NCBI GenBank assembly: GCA_902765885.1
Contig: CACXBN010000191.1
Coordinates: 1 to 6,128, forward strand
Length of the DNA stretch: 6,128 bases
DNA from: an uncultured Ruminococcus sp.
GTDB taxonomy: Bacteria; Bacillota; Clostridia; Oscillospirales; CAG-272
Direction of reading: 5' to 3'
Below, piece after piece: positions 1 to 5,883 of this stretch; positions within the stretch are counted from its first letter, which is position 1, and every line of letters starts with the position of its first letter. The translations under genes were made by a program, and so were the position numbers. A model generated the notes under the pieces. The model had not been told where the DNA came from and did not search any database. It saw nothing but the letters and a program-made list of their open reading frames with translations.

Positions 1-3000
1 ATCGAAGAGGATGAAGCTCCTGAAATAGAAGAAATGACTTATCAGCCCGGAGATATCGTAAGGGTGAGCATATTCTTAGACGGAAATTCCGTTGCCGATG
101 CAGGATATTCTCTTGACGGCATTGCTGAAGACGATGCTGCAGACGCATACAGACAGCAGATTAGATCACAGCAGGATGCCATTATAAGAAAGATAGAGAA
201 CACTACCAAAAAGGATCTTGATGTAAAGTGGAATCTGACGCTGCTCACCAACGCAATATCCGCAGAAGTCCTTTATTCTGATTTATTAAAGATCAAGCAG
301 GTAAAAGGTGTAAAGTCAGTGTATATAGAGAACCGATATTCCGCAGAGGAGACCGTCGAGACCGGCGGAACGAGAACTGCAGGGACTGCAAAGTATATGA
401 CCGGTGCTACTGAGGTGTGGGGAAAAGGTTATACGGGTGCAGGGCATTTGATAGCAATCATTGACACGGGTATCGACACAACGCACCAATCTTTTTCAGC
501 TACAGCCTTTGAGTATTCTTTGGGCAAGCTTTCGTCTCAGCCCGATCTACTTACTAAATCCGAAGTGACTGCACTTAGGAATAAGCTTAATTGCAAGAGC
601 GCGAACTATATCAGTTCAAAGATACCCTTTGGCTATAATTATGTCGATAAGAATACGATTATCGATCATCTGCATGATATACAAGGAGAACATGGTTCCC
701 ATGTTGCCGGTATCTCGGCGGCTAACCGATATATAAAGTCAGGATCTTCGTATGTGGATGCAGCCGAAGCAGTCAAAGTCGTAGGAATGGCTCCTGATGC
801 ACAGCTTCTTGTTATGAAGGTCTTTGGTGCAGGTGGAGGAACATATGATTCTGATTATGTGGCAGCGATCGAAGATGCTGTCGTTTTAGGCGCAGATGCT
901 ATCAATCTTTCATTTGGAAGTTCCAGCCCCGGGTTTACGTATATTCCTGGATACCAGGATATATTTAACAATATTGCAAATGGGGGATATAACAGCAAAG
1001 CGGTACTTTCAGCTGCAGGTGGGAACTCATATGCATGGAATAAACAATTGGAAAAGGAACTGTATATAGAGGACATTTCACTATATACAGGTGCATCACC
1101 TGCGTCATATATCAATTCCATGAGTGTAACTTCCGCAAATATCATTTATATTCATGACACTTTGTATCCTCGGGAAGATGCCAAGATTTCAGATTTCTGT
1201 TCCTGGGGTGTGCCGGGTTCGCTTTTGATGAAACCGGAGATTACAGCCCCGGGATACGGTATACGTTCAGTCTTTGGGAATAATGCTACTTCGAGCGGAA
1301 CCGTGGCCGGAGGGTCTGACCAATATGAAATCATGAGCGGTACATCGATGGCTGCTCCTCACATAGCCGGATTGTCAGTTCTCCTTTCACAATACATAAG
1401 AGATACGAACTTGTCGGCACGTAATCCTGCTCTTGCTCAGAAGTACAACATCAGAGCAATAGATCAAAGCCTTCTCATGTCTACTGCTACACCGATGAAA
1501 AAAGATGGTGCGTACTATCCGATCCTTTTGCAAGGTGCGGGGCTTGTTGAGGTTTCTAAGGCTGTTTCTTCTTCATCTGTCATTATGATGAGTGATGAAG
1601 GCTCTGATCTGACAGCGAAGACAGGAGCTGCTAAAGACGGCAAAGTGAAGGCGGAATTGGGAGACGATCCAGAGAAAACCGGTATTTACCAGTATAGTTT
1701 CGATATATATAACCTTGAAAGCATAGATCTTTTCTTTGAGCTTGATACGGATATTTTTACACAGGATGCCAAAGTTAGGTCCGGATATGATACTTATATG
1801 GATTTTACCGTTGTAGATATTGACGCGAACGTTACATACTCCTGGGAGGATATAGGATATACCGGTGAAGAGTATGATGTGAACCTTGACGGAGAAACGA
1901 ATCAGGCTGATGCTCAAGCTTTGCTTGATTATCTTTCAGGGAACATAGACTCTGCCGGACTTGACCTTAACGTGGGAGATTTAGACGGGGATGGTAGGAT
2001 AAGCACTTGGGACGCACATCTTCTGCTTGACCATGTTAATAATGGGACTAATTATAACGACGGTTTGGTCCCTGCAAACAGCCATAGGAAAGTAACGGTA
2101 TCTATTTCGTTGAAGGATACAGATATACTTGATTCTAAGTATCCGTCAGGTCTTTATATAGAAGGTTTTACATATGTAACAGGCAGCAGCAACGACGTAG
2201 GGGAAACCTCTTATTCCCACCAGCATAGTATTCCCATACTCGGTTTTTACGGGAACTGGACTGATCCGAGGATGTTTGATGCCAACTCATACGTGGAATC
2301 TCTCTATGGTTCAAGAACTACAACATACACTGGAAACACAGATACTAATTACTTGACGTTCAGTATTGAAGATTATTCATTCAAGCTTTCTGGTAATCCA
2401 TATAAGCTCGAAAAGTCATTTCCTTCAGACAGACTTGCGCTCAGCAGCAGAACGGTTATCGAAAGCGCAACATACAGTCTTATCAGATCTGCGGGGACTA
2501 CTGCCTTTGCCGTGAGCAGACTTGATGAACCGGGCGGCATTGTTAGTGAGCCCATATGGGCGGAAATCGACGGCCGATATGTACTGGGTTACTATTATGA
2601 CCAAGATTTGAAGTATTGGATCAACAAAAAACCAAGGATCTTTACAGTAGGAAAAAAGATCTCAGATCTGGGTTTATCAGAAGGCGATTGTTTCCGCGCA
2701 GGTTATTATGCTGTTCCTGAGTATAATGCAATGCTTGTCAACGATGATATAGCCGATGAATATGCCGGAGCATTGGATACAGATGGACTTGGCTCACTTC
2801 TTGAACAAAATGTTTTGGGCGGAGGTTCCTATATAGGGTATGATTTCATTCTGGATGATACCGCTCCAGTCATCGATTCTGTGACTCTTGAAGATTCGAT
2901 GCTAAACGTAAATGTCAGCGATAATAATAATATCGCATATCTGGCAATAATGTCGTTGGACGGATATGAGATTTTCGGTGAGACCATACCTGCCGTGTCA

Positions 3001-5859
3001 TCGGGGTCTTTTGAATTCGATATTTCCGAAGCCATTGATCATGCTTCTGGATATGTCGTTATATTCGCCGGAGATTATGCGGGCAACGAAACGGCAGTGT
3101 CGGCACTTATAAATAGTAATACTGAGTATGAAAAAGAAGTATTCGTTAAGATTAATTCTGCTGATGAGATCATCGACGGAGACGAATACATTCTTGTAAG
3201 TACGGATGTCCCCGGACAATGCTTTATCTATAAGCCACCACATAGTAATTCTGACAAGGCCCAGTTATGTCATGAAATAGCAGCGACACAGGACAGACGT
3301 TATATAAATGTGTATGATGTTCCTAATACCTCTGTCATGACCGCTGAGCGTACGGAAGATGGATGGGTGTTCAGGTTTGATGATGTTTATCTGGGTGTAG
3401 ATGGCGGTTATTTGTGTGGTTCAGATACTCCCGTGGTGTGGGATGCAGGAACTGATTATTTATCAACTGAATATCAAGATACGATCCGTTACCCCGCGTG
3501 TAGTCAAATTGGTCAATGGCAGGCATTCAAGTCGTTTTCAAGGTCATACCTGTTTCACAAAAAGACAGTACAAACCATAGCAGGGCCTGATATACCATCT
3601 GAGGTATATATAGATCCTTTGTTTGTTACGATCTATAAGGGAAATGAGTACCAACTCAAAGCAAATGTCTTTCCCATAACTTTGGACGACAGCAGTGTTT
3701 CCTGGTCAAGCAGTGATCCATCGGTCGTGACAGTAGATCAAAACGGTATAATAAAAGGGATTGCAGAGGGCTCGGCAACAGTTTATGCAACAAGCAATGC
3801 TAACCCCAGTCAGCAAGGGAAATGCATTATCGATGTACTTGCTTTTCACAATGAATTGAAAGCAGTTATTAGGGACAAAGACGGTAACAGATACTTTGGA
3901 AGATTCGATACAAGCGACTTGCCAAATTGGAGAAAGCTTCAGAATAGCTCCGTAGCAACTCCGATCAATTCGATTTATAGGAGTGAAAGCAGTCTTTACG
4001 CATTCAGCTTGGATGAAGAAAGTCAGACATCACAAATGTATCTGCTTAACGGGTCCAACTTCAATCTTTCACGTATCGGAAGCTGTTTATATCCAATTTA
4101 TACAGCAGTAAGAGGGGTTGAAGATTCGAATTACGCTCCGTACGGATGCATGTTGTACGCGTACGGGGATAAACTGATATGCGGTACTACATCAGTTACG
4201 ACTGTTAAAATGGTTGATGGGTCTTCATTTACCGGGGTCGGCATACCATACTTTATAAAAGACATTTCAAGTCAACTTCAAGGTGCTCAGATAGCCGCGA
4301 TCACTTTTTATTATGAGCATAGCAGCACTATGTATTACTACTATATGCTGGACACAAATGGTGATATATGGACATTTAGGTTCTGTTATGGTTCCAGTGT
4401 CGAGGGACCTTATCTGTTTACAGCAATAAATAGGAAATGGATAACACATATACCAACGGACATCCTTAATCAGTCACTTTTCTACGATGGCACTTATCTT
4501 TATTGGTCCCATTATCATGATGACAAGACAACATTGTATATTCTGGATATGACTGACAGAATAATATACAATGCCGGAGATTTCGAAGATGGTGTTTGGC
4601 CTGTAGTTGGATTGTACATGGATGGGGAAACTTTACAGGAATCGGCTCAATACGATGAATATGAAACAAACTATTCTGATACGGGAGAGCTGGATTTCAG
4701 TTCGGTGGTTTCAGCAGGTGATGGGTTAGTTACATTTTATCAGAATAATGATCATTCCGGCGACAAAACGACATTCGGACATCTCAATTCAGTGCAAAAC
4801 TATGCACCGAGCGAAGAAGAGATCGTATCCACCGGAGGATTATTTGATATAGAACAGGCTGAAGTCTTCATCGATACACAGCCCGATGCAGCAGTCGTCG
4901 ATATAGTATCTGATGGGACAGTGACTGTGAGCATCAAGGAAGATGAAGATGTCACCAATGGTTTTATCAGGGTGACATATGATCCGGACATGCTGAAGCT
5001 GTCTTCATATGGTTCAGACCTTTTATACAGATCCGTCAATACATCTGTGCCAGGAGAAATTGTATTTGTATATGCGTCTGAAAATACCATCGATGCCGGA
5101 ACAGAGCTGTTGAACGTGAGTTTTAAAGCGATCTGTGAAGACAGCAGCGTATATTCCCTGACTGTAGAGAGAAACGATGAATTATCACTGGCCGAAAGTA
5201 AGGATACTGAGATCCAGGGTCTTGGACATGACTGGCAGCCTGTCACCTATACCTGGTCTGCCGGCAACGGCAGCTGCACGGCTCTTAAGGCCTGCGCAAG
5301 GGATCACAGCCACGATATTTCCGAAACCGCAGTAGCTACTTCCGTATTGACTCCGCCTACGGATACACAGGACGGCAGCATCGTATATACTGCCGTATTC
5401 GAAAATGAGGAGTTTGAAACTCAGGTAAAGACTGCCGTAATACCGGCAGGCGGCATAAACGTCATAGCTATCACGGAAGAAACCCTGGAAGATTCATATA
5501 CCGTAAGCGGCAGGACAGTAAGGGTCAGCTACGATCTTCCATGCAAAGTCGGGTATTTGTCAGACGGAGCGTACGTGCCCATCCCTGCAGAAAGTAACGG
5601 CGACGGAACGTATAACTTCACTGCACCTGAAGGCGTATATGAAGTTGTGCTCGTCATAATGGGTGATGCCGATCTTTCCGGCGAGTTCGACTTCTTTGAC
5701 GTGATCACGGCAAAGGCTATGGACCTTTATCCGGAAGGTGGATATGATCCGGTCCAGCTTTTCGCTGCAGACGTGGATCTTGATGAAGAGTTCGGCTTCT
5801 TCGACGTCATACTCATAAAAGCCGCTGATCTGGGCAAGACAGATCTTGAATGGCAATAA
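1..5859 (+). CDS. Large modular S8 (subtilisin-like, lactocepin-type) secreted serine protease with dockerin and cohesin-like modules; 5' partial
   Basis: This is an extracellular endopeptidase expected to digest proteins outside the cell. Residues are numbered from the first codon in the window. An I9-like propeptide lies at about 50-118. The S8 domain (about 130-525) has Asp155 in IIDTGID, His231 in HGSHVAG, oxyanion Asn342 in AAGGN and Ser449 in MSGTSMAAPH, so the full catalytic set is present. Then come an Fn3-like domain split by a dockerin (534-765), a beta-rich stretch (766-950), a second Fn3-like domain (952-1040), an unassigned domain (1041-1197), BIG2 (1198-1279), a possible propeller (1281-1599), a cohesin-like domain (about 1618-1725), a GHDW module (1741-1818) and a terminal dockerin (1888-1949). 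The frame is open at base 1 and the first Met (position 34) lacks a ribosome binding site and a signal peptide, so the start is upstream. The length resembles lactocepins (about 1900 residues), but the PA domain is missing. Substrate is unknown. Confidence 0.93.
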   Translation: MEEDEAPEIEEMTYQPGDIVRVSIFLDGNSVADAGYSLDGIAEDDAADAYRQQIRSQQDAIIRKIENTTKKDLDVKWNLTLLTNAISAEVLYSDLLKIKQVKGVKSVYIENRYSAEETVETGGTRTAGTAKYMTGATEVWGKGYTGAGHLIAIIDTGIDTTHQSFSATAFEYSLGKLSSQPDLLTKSEVTALRNKLNCKSANYISSKIPFGYNYVDKNTIIDHLHDIQGEHGSHVAGISAANRYIKSGSSYVDAAEAVKVVGMAPDAQLLVMKVFGAGGGTYDSDYVAAIEDAVVLGADAINLSFGSSSPGFTYIPGYQDIFNNIANGGYNSKAVLSAAGGNSYAWNKQLEKELYIEDISLYTGASPASYINSMSVTSANIIYIHDTLYPREDAKISDFCSWGVPGSLLMKPEITAPGYGIRSVFGNNATSSGTVAGGSDQYEIMSGTSMAAPHIAGLSVLLSQYIRDTNLSARNPALAQKYNIRAIDQSLLMSTATPMKKDGAYYPILLQGAGLVEVSKAVSSSSVIMMSDEGSDLTAKTGAAKDGKVKAELGDDPEKTGIYQYSFDIYNLESIDLFFELDTDIFTQDAKVRSGYDTYMDFTVVDIDANVTYSWEDIGYTGEEYDVNLDGETNQADAQALLDYLSGNIDSAGLDLNVGDLDGDGRISTWDAHLLLDHVNNGTNYNDGLVPANSHRKVTVSISLKDTDILDSKYPSGLYIEGFTYVTGSSNDVGETSYSHQHSIPILGFYGNWTDPRMFDANSYVESLYGSRTTTYTGNTDTNYLTFSIEDYSFKLSGNPYKLEKSFPSDRLALSSRTVIESATYSLIRSAGTTAFAVSRLDEPGGIVSEPIWAEIDGRYVLGYYYDQDLKYWINKKPRIFTVGKKISDLGLSEGDCFRAGYYAVPEYNAMLVNDDIADEYAGALDTDGLGSLLEQNVLGGGSYIGYDFILDDTAPVIDSVTLEDSMLNVNVSDNNNIAYLAIMSLDGYEIFGETIPAVSSGSFEFDISEAIDHASGYVVIFAGDYAGNETAVSALINSNTEYEKEVFVKINSADEIIDGDEYILVSTDVPGQCFIYKPPHSNSDKAQLCHEIAATQDRRYINVYDVPNTSVMTAERTEDGWVFRFDDVYLGVDGGYLCGSDTPVVWDAGTDYLSTEYQDTIRYPACSQIGQWQAFKSFSRSYLFHKKTVQTIAGPDIPSEVYIDPLFVTIYKGNEYQLKANVFPITLDDSSVSWSSSDPSVVTVDQNGIIKGIAEGSATVYATSNANPSQQGKCIIDVLAFHNELKAVIRDKDGNRYFGRFDTSDLPNWRKLQNSSVATPINSIYRSESSLYAFSLDEESQTSQMYLLNGSNFNLSRIGSCLYPIYTAVRGVEDSNYAPYGCMLYAYGDKLICGTTSVTTVKMVDGSSFTGVGIPYFIKDISSQLQGAQIAAITFYYEHSSTMYYYYMLDTNGDIWTFRFCYGSSVEGPYLFTAINRKWITHIPTDILNQSLFYDGTYLYWSHYHDDKTTLYILDMTDRIIYNAGDFEDGVWPVVGLYMDGETLQESAQYDEYETNYSDTGELDFSSVVSAGDGLVTFYQNNDHSGDKTTFGHLNSVQNYAPSEEEIVSTGGLFDIEQAEVFIDTQPDAAVVDIVSDGTVTVSIKEDEDVTNGFIRVTYDPDMLKLSSYGSDLLYRSVNTSVPGEIVFVYASENTIDAGTELLNVSFKAICEDSSVYSLTVERNDELSLAESKDTEIQGLGHDWQPVTYTWSAGNGSCTALKACARDHSHDISETAVATSVLTPPTDTQDGSIVYTAVFENEEFETQVKTAVIPAGGINVIAITEETLEDSYTVSGRTVRVSYDLPCKVGYLSDGAYVPIPAESNGDGTYNFTAPEGVYEVVLVIMGDADLSGEFDFFDVITAKAMDLYPEGGYDPVQLFAADVDLDEEFGFFDVILIKAADLGKTDLEWQ
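151..354 (+). other. I9-like propeptide region of the S8 protease
   Basis: Residues about 51-118 precede the catalytic domain and have the alternating helix/strand look of a subtilisin inhibitor I9 propeptide. The pattern is AISAEVLYSDLLKIKQVKGV followed by KSVYIENRY, where a conserved 'V..V..V' strand closes the domain. In this family the propeptide acts as intramolecular chaperone and inhibitor and is removed on maturation. Maturation would be expected somewhere between this strand and residue 130, but the exact cleavage site cannot be read from the sequence. Confidence 0.6.
388..1575 (+). other. S8 peptidase catalytic domain without an inserted PA domain
   Basis: The triad codons are at 463-465 (Asp155), 691-693 (His231) and 1345-1347 (Ser449), with the oxyanion Asn at 1024-1026 (Asn342). 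The segment FCSWG...LMKPEITAPG at about 1195-1254 is the strand preceding the serine motif that is typical of lactocepin and C5a-peptidase relatives. The His-to-Ser distance is 218 residues and the Asn-to-Ser distance 107. That is too short to hold the roughly 130-residue PA domain that cell-envelope proteinases such as PrtP carry there. All catalytic motifs are intact, so activity is expected. Confidence 0.93.
1873..2040 (+). other. Dockerin type I-like domain inserted within an Fn3-like domain
   Basis: Two EF-hand-like calcium loops are each followed by a helix. Loop 1 is DVNLDGETNQAD (residues 626-637, ligand positions Asp626, Asn628, Asp630, Asn634, Asp637). Loop 2 is DLDGDGRISTWD (660-671, Asp660, Asp662, Asp664, Ser668, Asp671). 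The helices are AQALLDYLSG and AHLLLDHVNNG. Both loops keep the Gly at position 6, so calcium binding looks intact. Residues at the cohesin recognition positions 10-11 differ between halves (Gln-Ala and Thr-Trp). The flanks (1600-1872 and about 2060-2295) together form one Fn3-like domain of the lactocepin type, ending in the LGFYGNWTDP motif. Confidence 0.85.
2854..3120 (+). other. Fn3/Ig-like beta-sandwich domain
   Basis: Residues 952-1040 start with DDTAPVIDSVTLEDS, run through LNVNVSDNNNIAYLAI and end with YVVIFAGDYAGNETAVSALI. The 'D-x-TAP-x-I' opening, the 'VSDN' turn and the 'A-x-DYAGN' closing strand are the standard pattern of Fn3-like spacer domains in lactocepins and other bacterial surface proteins. 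It probably acts as a rigid spacer between catalytic and distal modules. Confidence 0.65.
3121..3591 (+). other. Unassigned extracellular beta-rich domain with four cysteines
   Basis: Residues 1041-1197 match no family I can name with confidence. The start, VKINSADEIIDGDEYILVS, and the later GWVFRFDDVYLGVDGGYL look like successive beta strands of a trefoil-like or ligand-binding module. Cysteines occur at 1074, 1090, 1139 and 1167. The domain sits directly before BIG2, where accessory binding modules are common. A substrate- or glycan-binding role is possible but is only a guess. Confidence 0.4.
3592..3840 (+). other. BIG2 (bacterial Ig-like group 2) domain
   Basis: Residues 1198-1279 carry the clear BIG2 series: an initial strand (VYIDPLFVTIYKGNEYQLKA), then VSWSSSDPSVVTVDQNG, then IIKGIAEGSATVYATS, and a final strand IIDVLA. 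The 'W-S-S-S-D-P-S-V-V-T-V' and 'G-x-A-x-G-x-A-T-V' motifs are diagnostic. Such domains are found on secreted and surface proteins and serve as adhesive or spacing units. Confidence 0.92.
3841..4797 (+). other. Possible beta-propeller-like region
   Basis: Residues 1281-1599 contain repeated short segments in which an aromatic strand precedes a charged or small-residue turn and another strand. Examples are SSLYAFSLDEES, MLYAYGDKLICG, YYYMLDTNGDIWTF and GTYLYWSHYHDDKTTLYILD. Four or more such units at irregular spacing suggest propeller blades, as in YncE- or WD-like sensors, but sequence identity between units is low and I cannot count blades firmly. The region is rich in Tyr and lies between BIG2 and the cohesin-like domain. 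Function is unknown; protein or glycan binding is conceivable. Confidence 0.4.
4852..5175 (+). other. Cohesin-like beta-sandwich domain
   Basis: Residues about 1618-1725 follow the cohesin strand order. A strand pair VDIVSDGTVTVSIKEDEDV is followed by NGFIRVTYDPDMLKLSSYGS, which matches the cohesin 'GF-x-x-x-x-YDP-x-x-L-x-L' motif. Next come PGEIVFVYASENTIDAGTEL, equivalent to 'G-x-I-x-F-x-(W/Y)-A-S', and LLNVSFKAICEDSSVYSLTV. Cohesins bind dockerins, and two dockerins occur in this same chain. Related carbohydrate-binding folds share the pattern, so true dockerin binding is not established. Confidence 0.7.
5221..5454 (+). other. GHDW surface module
   Basis: Residues 1741-1818 begin LGHDWQPVTYTWSAGNGSCT, followed by ALKACARDHSHDISE and YTAVFENEEFETQVKTAVIP. 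This is the clostridial surface-protein module in which GH-x-W, T-x-T-W, a C-x-R-D-x-x-H segment and an F-E-T-Q ending recur, often in tandem. Here there is one copy. Cys1759, Cys1765, His1769 and His1771 lie close together and could bind a metal, which is inference. It links the cohesin-like domain to the C-terminal dockerin. Confidence 0.65.
5662..5847 (+). other. Divergent C-terminal dockerin-like domain
   Basis: Two EF-hand-like loops lie 35 residues apart. Loop 1 is DADLSGEFDFFD (1889-1900) and loop 2 is DVDLDEEFGFFD (1924-1935). Each is followed by a helix with a K-A-x-D-L core. Loop 1 has Ser instead of Asp at position 5. Loop 2 has Glu instead of Gly at position 6 and Gly at position 9, so calcium binding may be weaker than in a canonical dockerin. 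Positions 10-11, the cohesin-contacting pair, are Phe-Phe in both halves. A terminal dockerin would normally mount an enzyme on a scaffoldin or a cell-bound cohesin. Confidence 0.75.
5683..5832 (+). repeat. Imperfect direct repeat encoding the two halves of the C-terminal dockerin
   Basis: The units are 5683-5727 and 5788-5832, with a period of 105 bases. They encode EFDFFDVITAKAMDL and EFGFFDVILIKAADL, identical at 11 of 15 residues. The first 20 bases of each unit match at 18 positions, and the remainder diverges mostly at third codon positions. This is the internal duplication seen in dockerins, with unusually strong similarity around the loop ends. Confidence 0.8.
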
Positions 5860-5863
5860 TACA

Positions 5864-5870
5864 AAAAGGA
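5864..5870 (+). promoter_or_regulatory. Weak ribosome binding site candidate for the U32 gene
   Basis: The purine run AAAAGGA ends 13 bases before the ATG at 5884. The match to the anti-Shine-Dalgarno is short and the spacing is longer than usual. It is the best candidate in the 24-base gap. An in-frame TAG at 5872-5874 rules out an earlier start in the same frame and so fixes the ATG at 5884. Confidence 0.5.
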
Positions 5871-5883
5871 ATAGATAAGATTT

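Noticed and set aside
1009..1029. AAGGN at the oxyanion site looked like a one-residue insertion relative to AAGN
   Set aside because: Aligned without gaps to the subtilisin AAAGN motif it is only an Ala-to-Gly change before the conserved Gly-Asn, so Asn342 is in place and activity is not obviously affected.
2921..2932. Short ATA-type repeat
   Set aside because: It encodes the DNNNI turn of the Fn3-like domain in frame and is too short to be a meaningful microsatellite.
4800..5246. A 148-codon open frame on the minus strand
   Set aside because: It lies wholly inside the clearly coding cohesin-like region, its translation is low-complexity (Ser/Thr rich) with no family motif, and it has no plausible ribosome binding site. 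It is a shadow of the plus-strand gene.
5857..5883. Possible terminator after the protease stop
   Set aside because: The gap is A-rich with no inverted repeat that could form a stable stem and no following T-run.
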